DNA of 64,000 nucleotides from Diphasiastrum complanatum (lineage: Eukaryota > Streptophyta > Lycopodiopsida > Lycopodiales > Lycopodiaceae): NCBI GenBank assembly GCA_029204225.1, contig CM055109.1, positions 47,738,612 to 47,802,611 on the forward strand. Direction: 5' to 3'. Numbering within the stretch: the first letter of the stretch is position 1; each line of letters opens with the position of its first letter. Position numbers and translations under genes: made by a program. Below the pieces are notes generated by a model that saw only the letters and a list, made by a program, of their open reading frames with translations, had not been told where the DNA came from and did no database searches. Positions 11,745-64,000 of the stretch are shown here, in pieces.

Positions 11745-11750
11745 AATAAA
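11745..11750 (+). promoter_or_regulatory. Candidate poly(A) signal for DCL1
   Basis: AATAAA about 160 bp after the DCL1 stop, just before a CT microsatellite. Position is plausible; no other evidence. Confidence 0.35.
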
Positions 11751-11786
11751 ACTGGGTGATTTAATGCCCTGTTGTAATAATTTCTT

Positions 11787-11788
<2 letters not shown>

Positions 11789-11853
<65 letters not shown>
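11789..11853. repeat. (TC)n microsatellite
   Basis: 65-bp TC tract downstream of DCL1. No LINE sequence follows it. Confidence 0.97.
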
Positions 11854-11855
<2 letters not shown>

Positions 11856-11859
11856 TGTA

Positions 11860-13850
11860 AACAAGTGATTGCAACCATGAAAAACTGCTTTGTTCTCCAA
11901 AGGGTTTCCATTCACTTTTGTGGCTGCCTCACTGGATGTAAAAGGACATTTTTCCAATGGCCAGCCATGAGTTACACTGGGGTGAGGACGGAACCTTATT
12001 ACCATTTATGAACTTATTCTAACTTCATTGCCATATCAATGCAAAATTCAGCAACACTATGTAGAAGCTTTAGGCTCAAAAAAAAAAGCTTGCAAATTTT
12101 TATAACACACTAAGTATGAAATTTTGTCTTTCGTGCCTTTGTTTTCAGGTTCTTTGCAATATTCTTAGAATGACATGATTAAATCCTTTGGAAATCTTAT
12201 GATTCTCCCATAGTTTTAAAAATATACAACAGTAGTGAATCTGCTAGAACTTAAAGACACTGCTCTTGGCCTTTGCAGGTTACCCTGTATTAAGAATATA
12301 CCTAGCCAGAATATGACATCTATCTTGAACTTTGGCAGGTGATATATTTTTGGGAAGTGGAGACTGATTTTCATCGCATCAAGGCATGATGTGCAACAAC
12401 ATTTATTCCTAAAAGCTGCCATCATTGTTGTGATGAAACAATTTGTAAAGATCGTCTTATGTAAATCCTTAAGATCTTGTTGCAAATACCAAAAGGATAA
12501 CTGTGGAGCCAAACCACTCCAACCAAATAAAAATTGAAGATCAATCCTCTATAGCTTCAGCCCCAAACCACGGTGAATGAATACAAAAGAGGAGAGGCTA
12601 ATTGAAAATCCGAATTTAAAAGTGGAGAAGCGAGTTTTTGTAGGTATATATAGATTCAAAGGGCCTACAAATATTCCTTTTAGAACTCTAATTCTCTACT
12701 AAACTCAAAAGTAGTTACTATTGATACTCCTATGCATACACATAGCTGTCAAACACCTGGCACCACTCCACAAGTCATAAGTAGAGTGTCTGGGCTCTCT
12801 CAAAGTTATTAATTAGATATAGCCTAGATTGAAATATTGAGGCGTAACTAATAATCCCGAACACTGAAGTGTCAGATATCTACATCAAGGATTGTCCCGA
12901 ATCCTTGGTACAGGACATGAACATAACATTTTTTCCCTCTTGAACTACGTGTCCCCATAAGTGAAAATTAGAAAATTTTGTTTTTATGCTTTCAACTCTT
13001 TTCCATGAATCATTATCCTCAGCCCGTCCTTTTCACCGAATCAAGCACTCATATTTTGATTTCTCAGTTGCTTATCTTTGGTTCTGAGTACTTTTTTTTG
13101 CTTCCAAAGGTACACTAAGCGATAAATATTTCAAATGGATGAAATCTTCATCAAATCTAATCGTAGTATCCTAATTTCAACTAGCTTACATGAAACATTG
13201 AATGAGCAATAGATTTGGATTTGCTAAGGGAGGCATGGAAAGGGTCCAACATCATTCTACAAATTAATTTTTTTAATAACACGGAACAATCTACAATATG
13301 TCGTTGACAACTTATAATGCTTTCTAGTATGCATAGTTTTAGGATATTTTGAAATTCTAACATCCATACATTCATCAACTTTGAAATCTTTAGATCTTTT
13401 AAAATCAGCATAGTGCTTAGCTCTATTTTGAGCACTATGGATACTTTCACATGCTAATTTCAACATTTTTTGCATTTCATGTAAAAAAGTAGTAATTCAA
13501 AATTGGATCTTAATAGATTATGTCTCCACATTAATCAAAGATCGGAATAAAAAATTGTACATAAACATGAACGAACCAGAACTTGTAGCCGAATATTTTT
13601 AACTAATAAAAGCAAACTCTATTAGAAGAATATAATCCTCCCAACAATTTCCTGTCCATACGATCATCTACAAAGGCTGAATCTAAAAAGTCATAAAGGT
13701 TAAAATGTAATACAATACCATTATTTTAAACTAGATCACATATGCATAAGCATTGAACTTCAAATATTTAGCATAGCATCTATCAATAGAATTAAAACTA
13801 ATAGAAGTCTCAAGTTTATGGAACACGACCAACCAAGAATACCTTGTAAC
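11860..13850. other. No gene recognised
   Basis: AT-rich sequence on both strands with only short ORFs lacking known motifs. I see no repeat structure or RNA gene. Confidence 0.5.
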
Positions 13851-13858
13851 TTGGAATC

Positions 13859-14356
13859 TTGGAGACACGCACGTTGACCAAATCTGTGGAAGAAGATGGT
13901 TCAAATGTAAATGTTGCACATCAGTCTCGTGCTAAACATCCTGGTACAACTAATCCAAACGATCCTGTCTCAAATCGACAAGATATGAGACAGAGAGTTG
14001 ATATATCCAAGGAGGCAAAGGAGCGGATGGGCAGAGCGCTAAGCTTGAACGATCATATGAAAAAATTTACTAGCCTTTTGTCGGAGCACAAAGAGATCTA
14101 TACTATTGAGAGTTTTGAGTCCGTTCAAACAGGCAGCTTGCATGTAGTCACAATTGCAAGAGAACTAGCATGCACATGCGAAGATTTACGTAGAACTATG
14201 GCTATGCAAAAATTTGTCGCATGCAAACATATGTATTTCGTCTACTTGGTGGTGAAGGGTCTTGATGCTATCAACAACATGTTCATACACCAACCAATTA
14301 TCAGCTACAAAGAGCTTTTTCATATTTTTGCTTTACCATGTAGGGGTCTAAAGTAG
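13859..14356 (+). CDS. SWIM-type zinc-finger protein fragment
   Basis: ORF of 165 codons. Residues about 128-147 hold a SWIM pattern, C-x-C-x14-C-x-H (ACTCED ... VACKHMYFVYLVV), a zinc-binding fold found in MULE/FAR1-type transposases, ZSWIM proteins and some plant proteins. The N-terminal 100 residues are polar (KEAKERMGRALSLNDHMKKF) and not recognised. The ORF ends where a 712-bp tandem duplication begins, so the 3' end may be rearranged. It could be a small gene, a gene fragment, or part of a transposon; no transposase core is visible nearby. The ATG is the first in frame. Confidence 0.55.
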   Translation: METRTLTKSVEEDGSNVNVAHQSRAKHPGTTNPNDPVSNRQDMRQRVDISKEAKERMGRALSLNDHMKKFTSLLSEHKEIYTIESFESVQTGSLHVVTIARELACTCEDLRRTMAMQKFVACKHMYFVYLVVKGLDAINNMFIHQPIISYKELFHIFALPCRGLK

Positions 14357-15622
14357 ATGTAGGAGTCTTCACATTCTTGTGTTGGAATGATGTCAATTTA
14401 TTCCACAGACATCGTATCCAACGACTAGATACAATATCGGATATTAGAGTTCCGCTGCCACTTTTTATATGGGTCTAAAGTATATGTAGGAGTCTTTACG
14501 TGTATGTGTTGGAATGGTGTCTGTTTGTTCCACGAACATTGAATCCAACGACTGGCTACACTTTCGGTTATTGGAGTCTCGCTAAAGCTTTTGTACTTCT
14601 TGACATCTTGAGTTCCAATTTAAATCATGTTTTGCAACATCCAATATTTGCCTTGCACAGTACCTTCAGAGCGCATGTCAAGGACGAAATACATCTTGCT
14701 TGGAAGACCCAACTCCAAGAGTTAGTATAGTAATGAAGAATGTCATATGAGCACTGCTATGAACTTTGTGAAAATTACTGCTATCACATGAGATTTTCTC
14801 CGGAATAACCTGGAACAATATCTCAATATTGATCCATTATTGCTCATACCAAGCTTATGTTAACTGAGCCATAGAGGGAGTGCTTTTATGGTCCATAAAG
14901 TTTCCAACTATGGCTATGCGAAAATTTGTCGCATGCAAACATATGTACTTCGTCTACTTGGTGGTGAAGGGTCTTGATGCTATCAACAACATGTTCATAC
15001 ACCAACCAATTATCAGCTACGAAGAGCTTTTTCATATTTTTGCTTTACCATGTAGGGGTCTAAAGTAGATGTAGGAGTCTTTACATTCTTGTGTTGGAAT
15101 GGTGTCAATTTTATTCCACAGACATCGTATCCAACGACTAGATACAATATCGAATATTAGAGTTCCGCTGCCACTTTTTATATGGGTCTAAAGTATATGT
15201 AGGAGTCTTTACGTGTATGTGTTGGATTGGTGTTTATTTTGTTCCACGAACATTGAATCCAACGACTGGCTACACTTTCGGTTATTGGAGTCTCGCTAAA
15301 GCTTTTGTACTTCTTGACATCTTGAGTTCCAATTTACATCATGTTTTGCAACATCCGATATTTGCCTTGCACAGTACCTTCAGAGCGCATGTCAAGGACG
15401 AAATACATCTTGCTTGGAAGACCCAACTCCAAGAGTTAGTATAGTAATGAAGAATGTCATATGAGCACTGCTATGAACTTTGTGAAAAATACTGCTATCA
15501 CATGAGATTTTCTCCGGAATAACCTGGAACAATATCTCGATTATTGATCCATTATTGCTCATACCAAGCTTATGTTAACTGAGCCATAGAGGGAGTGCTT
15601 TTATGATCCATAAAGTTTCCAA
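14194..15622. repeat. 712-bp tandem duplication with nested 127-bp repeat
   Basis: Copy 1 runs from 14194 to 14905 and copy 2 from 14906 to about 15622, nearly identical by eye. The join lies in the short motif TTTCCAA. Inside each copy, GGGTCTAAAG recurs 127 bp apart (14344 and 14471), showing an older nested duplication that covers the CCAACGACT motif. Confidence 0.85.
14880..15068 (+). pseudogene. SWIM fragment, duplicated C-terminal half
   Basis: Second copy of the end of the SWIM ORF. It keeps VACKHMYFVYLVVKGLD but lacks the upstream C-x-C pair because the duplication starts inside the finger, so no complete zinc site remains. Differences from the first copy are few. Confidence 0.6.
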
Positions 15623-16180
15623 TAAATCTTCGATAATGCCATATCACCTAAGCTGTTGTCGACCCTCTTGAAACATAGAGGCTTTCGATTATGCCCATTT
15701 GAGGTTGAAACATACCTGTTGAGCTAAACACTAAACCAACCATTGCACTACTTAAACCACCCTGCCCAGGCTATCTGTTGAAACGGACAGACCCGGGAAG
15801 GTGAAGACCCAAACACCTAGCAAACAAGGTGAGTCGGCCTCGCAAGCATTGTGAGAATAGTAATCGAACCCTAAACCTAGAAAATGCATTGTGAAGTGAA
15901 CTAGGTGCAAATCTCATTAGGATGGATGAATACCTGATTTGACTAGGCCCTTGAATGTATGACTTGACTAGGCCCTTATAAAGGCACTCTTTGATAAAGC
16001 CTTCACACCATAGACTTGACTGTACAATCATGACTTCTAGAAGCACTCTTTGAGAAAAAACACGCCTCTTGAACGGGAAGACTTAATAGGAGCCAGGGAG
16101 GTAGTCATGCAAGCCAGATTGGGTATAAGACCCTAGCAACTGCAATATATCAACCTACAATGACATTGTGAAATGATAAC

Positions 16181-16483
16181 AGCTCACTTTATGCAAAAGA
16201 AATCTCTAAGAAATTTAAACGTGAAGGAATTGTCATAGTGCTACGACCATACACGTTTTGTGCGTACAAAGATTCAAAAGTAGAGAAGAAACAAGAGTTG
16301 ATCAAAGACACCTTGAGCTTCTCAGTGACAAACTCTTTTGACCACACAAAATTAGATTCCAAATCAAATTATTTTGATTTCAATTTTACTTGGTTTGAGA
16401 GTATTGAAAAGGCTAGCCATGTAATGATGCACATAGGCACAAGAGACAAACTCCCAAAGTATATTGCAAAGCTTGAACCCTAA
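16181..16483 (+). other. Unrecognised ORF, possible fragment
   Basis: An open frame of roughly 100 codons ending at 16483 (KFKREGIVIVLRPYTFCAYKD near its start). No family recognised and no splice signals assigned. Recorded only because the frame is open through a composition-neutral stretch. Confidence 0.2.
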
Positions 16484-16803
16484 CCAAGATCAATTCCATC
16501 TCCATTCCATCTTTCATTTCCTCTTGACAATGTAACCTTCATCATGTTCATCTGTTATATCCATTTGTTAGATCCGTCTTTGCATCCATTTGTTACTGTA
16601 CAACCTGTTTTTATTCAATTGTTCATTGCCCTTCCATCCATATTGATCCGTCTTTTATTTATTCTTTTCTTTTCACATCAAAAAATAAATAAATTGGGAC
16701 ACCACCATTGTACTGGCACTGAAACAGTCCAATACCCAGCTGCCTTTGCACATTATACTATCTAGCTATGGCGACCTAACTTGCATGGTTTTCTCAAGTA
16801 CAA

Positions 16804-17163
16804 ATGTTCCTTGATGAAACAATTCAACAATACACTTATATAATTTACAACATGGTGAAGAGTTGTAATCCACATCTACTTGCGAAAACCATAATGGGAA
16901 ACTATTATGTCGTACTGCTTGAGGAGATCATATACGGGATGGCAGACTTTGCAATCTATGCTTCATTTGTACAAATTTTTCAAGATGCTGCCCTTATGGA
17001 ATCAAAGATCTCAATCGAGATGGTGGATCGTTCCTATTCTAATGGTACATCTTCAAATGGGGCATCGGAGGAACTAGGATCATCAATGCTAGACAATCAG
17101 GCAAGAGAGGAAGAAACAACCTCACAACAGAGTCAAGAGGAAGAACCAAGTGCTGGATGTTAA
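16804..17163 (+). other. Unrecognised ORF with acidic C-terminus
   Basis: 119 codons; N-terminal half hydrophobic, C-terminal 40 residues rich in Ser, Glu and Gln (REEETTSQQSQEEEP). It lies just upstream of a CT tract and a Ty3 relic, and may be a degenerate gag or chance. No motif seen. Confidence 0.2.
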
Positions 17164-17376
17164 TCGGTTGACCAAGGCCATCAAGAAGACGACCAAGATG
17201 AGCCTAAGGCCTGTAGTTAATCAAAATATAAGGTGCAAATCATGGATCCAATCATTAAGAGGTGACTACATGCCTAATGGAGAAGGAAATTAAGCTACCA
17301 CTATATGGATGTGGACTATCATTGTATTGTATAGAATTTTGAGAAATGGTTTTGTTTTGAGTCAAATTATCTTGTT

Positions 17377-17535
<159 letters not shown>

Positions 17536-17639
17536 TAACTCCAACATGATCAACCTTTCATATCGGGAGTATATCCGAACCTATAATTTGAGAAAAAAAT
17601 TTTATCATAATATGCGTCAGTAGATCAAAGACCTTTAAG

Positions 17640-20560
17640 AGGAATAAGCAATTGAGAATGCCAAAGTTGCTGTAGAGAATCCTCCTATGCCAATTGTACC
17701 AAACTCATTGTTACATCACCGTGAGGAACCATTCAAGATGACAAAATCAGAGGTTCCACAAATTGAGCTGATTGTGAGCATTATTTTTAGCAAGATGGAT
17801 ATCACTCTAGGAGAGTTCTTACGATTGGCGCCTCATGCTAAGGAAGTATTATTAGATCGATTCACCAAGACTGAGACCAAAATCCAACATGAATTACGGG
17901 ATTCAAAGAGTCAAATGAAATACTCAATGTAGGGGCCGCATGGGAAAGTGAACAATGAAATATCACTTTGCCAATATAACATAAACATTTTGATCGAGAG
18001 GCAGCTGGGATAGATGGCGGGTCTGGAGTCTATCCGATTTTTACCAAACTGTGCACCAAGTGGGGTCTTACAAAATTGAAGCCTGCAAATTTTGCAATTA
18101 AGTTGGCAGATTAGTCAACTGTCAGGCCTAACAAAACGGTGGAAGATATACCAGTCAAGATTGTTGGTGTACAATTTTTCATTACTTTTGTAGTAATGGA
18201 CTTACCGGAAGCACCATCTGTTTACTGTGTTTTATTGAGATGTCCCTCTTTACTAGTTACGCAAGTAGTTCATAGATGGAGTATGGGCAAAATAGCTTTC
18301 GAGAATCACAAACAAGTAGTCAATGTTTATCCACTCACTTGGACGATCACGCCAACTATTCAGAAAAGAGTTGGTGATTCTTCTACAACAGATTATATCG
18401 TTGATTGACTGGAGAAGGAATCTATTATGCTTTTCAAACTAATAATATCAATTGGAACCAAGCATTAGCAACTATTGATTACAGCTAGTTATATGTGTCG
18501 ACATGATGACAGATCAGAAAGCATCATTCCAATGAATGATTGTACTCTTGATACTGCCATTACATATTCTATCAATTTGATGAACATAGCTTGGATTTCA
18601 ATTGATCCAATTCCAGATCTAATTGAAGATGAGCTGAGTCCAATTAGCCATGCTTTATCCCATAATGAGAATGCAGAACTTACTGATGAGCAAATCTTAT
18701 GAGATATGGATCCTACAAGATTTGGTGCTCAAAACATTCTAGATGGACCATCGACGAACTCACCAAAAGCAATCATATTGAAGGAAGGGAAACCAATAGG
18801 ACCTATGACTAAAAAACAAGCGAAGCAACACTATAATAAGGTTTTGAAATGGATAAATCCACCAAATGAGTCAGTTATGACAGTTGATCCAAAGATCACA
18901 ATGAACATGTTGTTGTGCCACCTTTATTGGACAAAGGTAAAGGATAGATTGATCTTGATCTTGATGCTTCAAGTCAGATCTCTTAGAAGTCACAAATATC
19001 ATTGGCCAAAAAGTCCAAAAGCAAAGCAAAGGTTAATCCCTTTGAACAAGAGAAAGCCAACATAGTACAACATGATATGTTGGAGCACTTCAAGAGCTAT
19101 GCTTTGGATGATGTAATCATTATGCTGACTAAAGCTCACCGAGCACCTGAGGAAGAAGTTATAGAAACACAAGAAGTCTATGATGGACTAGCTAGGACAC
19201 AACCTATGAATCTAGTTGAACCAAGTGAAGATGAGAAGATAGTCCAAGTTGGAGCACAACTTTCAATAGATCAATTTGATGCTTTGAGAAAGTTGTTGGT
19301 CAAGTATCAGGATTGTTTTGCTTGGTCTTACAAAGATTTAAAGGGTATTCCTACCTCAACAGTTTCATTGGTACCACATGCGGTTCCAAGGTCATCAAAT
19401 TTTATCGATGTAATCTCAACATTGCAGCTCTCATCAAGAAAGAGTTACAGAGGTTGTTGGATGTTGATTTCATCTATGAGATTGAGCATATCGAGTGGGT
19501 ATCACCAATTGTTATCGTACCAAAGAAGAATGAAAAGATGAGAATTTGTGTGAAACTGAAGGCTTTGAGCAAAGTTACACAAAATGATCATTTTCCATTA
19601 CCTTTCACGAAAGCATATTGGATCGCCTGCTGGTGCCGAAGCTTATAGTTTTTTGGATGGATTTAATGGATACAATCAAGTCAAGATTTCACCTGTTGAT
19701 CAGCACAAAACTGCATTTGCAACATAATGGAAAACCTATGTGTATAGAGTTATGCCATTTGGACTATGTAACACACCAACTACTTTTCAGAGCATGATGC
19801 AATTTGCATTTTAAAAATATTTGAAAAATTTATTGAAATCTACTTGGATGATCTTCAAGTCCATGGTTTGGAATCAAAACACTTGGAACATCTAGAGAAA
19901 GTGCTTTGAGGATGTTGGAAGTATTAGATCTCTTTGAATATAGAAAAGTGTCAGATTTGGGTTACCCACGGAATTGCTCTAGGCCATGTGATTTCTAGAC
20001 ACGACATTGCTATGGATCTTTCCAAGATCAAGATCATCATAAATCTACCTCCTCCATGAATTATTAGAGAAGTTTATATTTTTTATGGGTCATGCAAACT
20101 ACTATCAAATCTTTATCCTATTTTTTGTAGATCTAGCAAGACCTATATATATGGTTGACTATTGTGCCAATCTAGACAATTGAGACTTTGGAGTCGTTTG
20201 AAAAGTTGAAGAATGCCTTAACTTTTGCAACAATATTATGAGCACCTAATTGGACTATAGAATTCCAAGTGCATATTAATATGCTATCAAATCAGTTTTA
20301 ATGCAACCAGGCGAATATAAGAAAGATTTTCCTATAAGATTTGTTAGTCATCAACTTAATGATGCTGAAGTAAATGACTCACAACAGAGTGTGAAGCTTG
20401 GCTATGGTATTTTTTGTTAAGAAATATCGACATTACTTGATGGTAACGCACGTTGCATTTTATGCCGATCATTAGCCTTTGTTATATTTGGTGAACAAGG
20501 CATGCAATACTGACGATCCTTTAAAAAAGTACATTGAATTTTGTTTGTAAGAAAGGGCTT
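17640..20560 (+). mobile_element. Ty3/gypsy retrotransposon relic (PR-RT-RNase H)
   Basis: Decayed pol in several frames. A protease-like segment (18061-18408; VEDIPVKIVGVQFFITF, VYCVLLRCPSLL) precedes the RT. RT blocks: LLVKYQDCFAWSYKDLKGIP, WVSPIVIVPKKNEKMRI (from about 19495), SFLDGFNGYNQVKISP, VMPFGLCNTPTTFQ and the catalytic YLDD at 19841-19852. Further on, MGHANYYQIF and a TDHQPLLYLVNK-like RNase H end (about 20480) can be read. Stops and frameshifts are numerous. No integrase or LTRs were recognised, so it is an old internal fragment. Confidence 0.8.
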
Positions 20561-20639
20561 GAAACAATATCCCTTCCTTCCTACTTGCTACATCAAAGCT
20601 AAAAGTTAAACAGTCAACATTCAACAAGCAAAGACTCCT

Positions 20640-20745
20640 TAATTGTCATCGTCCGAATTTGAGTCTTGTGTGGAAGCTTGCCCTTCACTCTCACTTCCGG
20701 ACATCTCCTCTTCACCAGATTTTTCACTCGACCCCTCAACAAGAA
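20640..20745 (-). other. Acidic, serine-rich open segment
   Basis: On the minus strand this reads as a run of Glu, Ser and Asp (SSEKSGEEEMSGSESEGQAS). It may be an orphan exon or a gag/pol C-terminal piece; nothing around it decides. Confidence 0.25.
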
Positions 20746-22173
20746 CCAAGAGATAATGAGAAAGCCAAGGGTTGAATTTCAATCATATTCGAAATCATGG
20801 ATAATGTTAACTTGATACACACATTGTAATTAACTATAAAGCTTATAGTTTGCAAAAATAGTCATGCTCAAGATTTTTTCTACAAACTATAGTTTTGGAC
20901 AAGAAGTCACAACATATATCACATCTATTGTATATTAGTCAAACAATGATTGCCCATGTCACATTTTTCTAGTGTGTATACCTCCATGTCACACATTATC
21001 GCATATTGTCAGAGTATAGTGACTACCTCCTTGTTGCACAATATCGCATGTATCTCCGAAGTAGAGTGACTACCCCTTATCACATTCCCCATTCAGGGCA
21101 ATGAAAGTAGCAACTGTCACCACTATTGCATGTTCTAAATTATGAAATTTTGTTGGTTTTGTCACAAAGTATTCAAAAACACCAACATGGTGCTTAAGTT
21201 GCATGTACAGCATAATCTACTTTTTAGCATCATCACATCTTTTCTAGTTTTTAATAATAGTTGTCAATTTCATTAGATAAATCATAATTTTGCTAACTAG
21301 ATGAATGATCATGATTAAACATCCATGAAGCAACCAACTTTCATGGATATCAAGACATAAAACATCATTTTTGTGTTTCATTCTACCATCCACTCTCTTC
21401 TCTCTTTTGCTTGCCATGTAGGCAATAGTGACGCCTACATGGTTGTTTCCTTCTTTGGCCTTGGATATCAACATGGTGCCTTCAACACATCATGAGAGTT
21501 ATTAGCGTTGAGGTGACACAATGTTCATGCTTACTAATTATCTTGAAACAAGTCATGGAGCTAATTATCTTAAAACAAGTTATGGAGCCATGAGTAATAA
21601 GGTTGGCCTTTATGACATTTTCCATAATGCATATTGCATTGCATAAAAATTGCTGACGACTTATACATGTCACGCCTTTTAAAGCTATTACTTGTCCAAA
21701 CTATCATTGATAAGTAAAATTTGTAAATAGCCTATTCAATTTGGCACAAGTCAGCAACAATATGACATGCACATGCGGTAGCAAATTACATGTCTATTTT
21801 CTACCTTTCTTACTTGATGCTCATGTCATAATGAGTTTTGGTAAGCCATGATCAATTGGGTTGTTTTGAGGCAACTCTTTTAATACTTTTAATATGGTTT
21901 ATTGATGTCATTAGACGTCATGCTTTTCCATGCTTTACATTACATGAAGAGTTGAATATAATCCTTGCATGTTGACAACATGATAACATTGTAGCTATGG
22001 GCATTAGGGCATTATCGAAAGAGTTTCTAGAAATCTCATATGTTAAACTTTGACTAATAATAGTTGAGTTAGATAGAATCCGACTTTTTGTTTAAAGACT
22101 AACAATAGCTCTACCATGTATTTGAATGTTGCATACAAGGTTTGATAATCATCTACTTTGTGTATCAAAAAGG

Positions 22174-22176
<3 letters not shown>

Positions 22177-22228
<52 letters not shown>
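22177..22228. repeat. (AT)n microsatellite
   Basis: 52-bp AT dinucleotide tract. Confidence 0.95.
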
Positions 22229-22230
<2 letters not shown>

Positions 22231-23642
22231 TCAAGTATTCCATGATCTCTATGCCTAGCATAAATAGTTTTGTTGTGAGCAATAATTATTCTCAAGCAAC
22301 TTTAGTATGTGATTCCTAGTTCTCAATTTGACATGTTTTTTCATTTGATAAAACAACCACTTGTTTATTGTTTTTATATTTGTCATATTCCCATCTTCTA
22401 ACGATTTGATTCCAAGTTTTCAATCGAACATGTTTTACTTCTCAAGGTTATCATCCTTAATGAAGTGGATAGATGAGACAATAACTACAATGTGGCATTC
22501 AATTTATGTTATTCAACCATAAATTTTGATTTTTTTTATGTATGCTTAGGTTTTTCAAATGTTGCAAAGCACATTTGGCAATAGTTATGTATCTATCACA
22601 TTCTTTCTTAACGATTGAAAAGACTTCAAAAAATCACACCAGGTCCTTTATAGTGTAGTTGTGCATGCTATAGATATGATGAATGCCTCATTCCTTTAGC
22701 TTCTGCTTTTCAACTGTTAACGTGTAGTTTGAAGAACTCATTAAAGGGTTGTTTGTTGGTATGGGTAAAGTACTAAATAAGGGCCCTGAAGCTACATACA
22801 CATTTTATGGTGCAAATTATACAATCCAAAAAAAAAAAAAAACTGCCACAAACTCTTTATTGAGTCTTAGTAGTAAATATTTTCCAGAGTAAAGTTGCAA
22901 CATCTAGAAACCCATCATCACATTTCATGGCCATGCCCTCAATAGTATGGAGGCATATATGACTACCCATCCATCTCACTTAATATTGATATGGGGATTT
23001 TTCAAACTCTTAATTTACTGGCTTCAAACAATTTTTCTTCCTTGTCAAAGTTCATAGAGACCATGTATTAGAGTGACATCACTGAAATATTCATGTTGAA
23101 GGGTGAAGCTCGTCTTAAAGGACTGTAGTCCTGAACTGCAAAATACATTACTAATACAAGTGTAAAGCCCAATTAGAATTGAAAGTTGCTTGAACAATAC
23201 TTCTGCATACAATTTGGTACCATTACATGCTTTTCTTGTGTGCAACAAAATGTTTCCTTGACAAGCTAAGAACTTCAGACTGTAGAATATACAAAAAAAT
23301 TCTTTCTCTATACTCTTTCACATGGTGCATTTTGATACCTACTGAGTTTAACAAGAAATCATCACCATTACATGCATGCCACATAAGGTCCAGGACTCTG
23401 CCCTCAGGTATGTCCAAATGAGTTGTAATGATGAACACAATATAATGCTCAAGAAACAACTGGTTGCTACAAAATCTGATTCCAGCAGATGAAGGATGCA
23501 CAAATGAAGCAAAGCTTTGTTAAAATATTGGAATAATATCTTGCATTCTGGTACTATACTCATGAATTTCATGCAGTAATTGCACTTGCTGTTCCACTTC
23601 TGAATCAATATTGTCATCAAAGTCTTTACGTATGGCAAAATT

Positions 23643-23648
23643 TTTATT
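23643..23648 (-). promoter_or_regulatory. Candidate poly(A) signal of the pseudouridine synthase gene
   Basis: AATAAA on the minus strand about 360 bp after the stop codon at 24009. Position only. Confidence 0.3.
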
Positions 23649-24008
23649 ACTGGAACGATTTAAGTACAAGAAAACTTCCAGAGATAATAAGATGTAGAAG
23701 TTTCACATTTACTCAGACCAGATGCGGTACCAGTGCACATTAGTAGGCGGCTCTTTGCTGGTTGTCTTAGGCACCATCATTTTCTCGGAGTGTATACTAG
23801 CTTAAAACTAGTCCTCTGCACAGTATAAAATAGCAGAGAAGGACAACAAATTACTCTTCAAAGGTTTGCATATTGACCGTAAAGGCTAGTGCTATTGCAA
23901 AGTAAAAGTGAGCTATTTAGAGACATTATCTACTAATAGAACATCCAGAAAATTGAAGGACAAAATTATTGGCAAAAGACTGACAGCACTTTCCAGAAGG
24001 AGAGCAAT

Positions 24009-63845
<39,837 letters not shown>

Positions 63846-64000
63846 CTGCATCAACAATTATAACAGTAATGTCAAGGACACTTCAACCCTATGGAGTCCA
63901 ACCGCAAAATCTTTGACCATAAACTTCATCATGCATGTTGTGAACAAAATGCTACGACATCCCTACTCAGTCCATCAACACTCAAGAGTGACTGCAAATC

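Larger units (their letters stand above)
20750..24000. other. No gene recognised
   Basis: AT-rich, low-complexity flank. It lies just downstream of the pseudouridine synthase stop on the minus strand. An (AT)n tract is at 22177-22228 and a candidate minus-strand AATAAA at 23648-23643. Confidence 0.5.

Noticed and set aside
15855-15890. B-box-like GGTTCGATTAC on the minus strand
   Set aside because: No A-box at the right distance and no target duplications.

Overview
The window is nuclear DNA of a land plant. Reasons: the 3' half of a Dicer-like 1 gene with GT-AG introns, a plant-type RluA pseudouridine synthase gene, a chromodomain Ty3/gypsy retrotransposon, Ty1/copia pieces with a plant-type initiator-Met primer site, and scattered CCCTAAA motifs. 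Introns of 13-18 kb filled with transposons suggest a large-genome lineage such as a fern, lycophyte or gymnosperm; this last step is inference. There is no sign of bacterial operons or CRISPR.

Layout. 1-3.3 kb: two decayed LINE copies lying tail to tail. 3.3-6.75 kb: a 112-bp tandem repeat, a (GA)n tract, and a 941-bp tandem duplication carrying a small charged-protein ORF on the minus strand (one copy intact, one with a stop). 6.9-7.0 kb: a tRNA-like retroposed insert with target-site duplications. 8.2-11.6 kb (+): five DCL1 exons covering RNase IIIa, RNase IIIb and both dsRNA-binding domains; the helicase/PAZ half is not found in the window. 13.9-15.6 kb: a SWIM zinc-finger ORF and a 712-bp tandem duplication. 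17.6-20.6 kb: a decayed Ty3/gypsy pol.

24.0-63.8 kb (-): one RluA-family RNA pseudouridine synthase gene. Seven small exons (610 coding nt) are spread over about 40 kb. All splice phases agree, and the joined product runs from the middle of the catalytic domain to the stop codon. Its introns hold nearly all the mobile DNA of the right half: copia fragments (26.8-28.6 kb), a head-to-tail array of LINE copies (28.6-41.2 kb), a 5' LINE fragment (49.2-49.7 kb), a Ty3 chromovirus inserted in an antisense LINE (52.2-58.5 kb), and Ty3 relics (59.3-62.3 kb).

The most unusual system is the LINE family. Copies end in (CT)n instead of poly(A), and new copies begin directly in (CT)n tracts, always with the sense strand continuing the CT strand. 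The 3' UTR carries a 14-nt hairpin with compensatory changes between copies. The ORF1-ORF2 spacer carries a second hairpin whose stem differs while the loop GGGAGC is kept. The 5' leaders are GC-rich tandem repeats. ORF1 resembles the coiled-coil/RRM type of vertebrate L1. The chromovirus is also notable: its LTRs begin AG and end CT, with a 5-bp target duplication that can be checked against the interrupted LINE reading frame.
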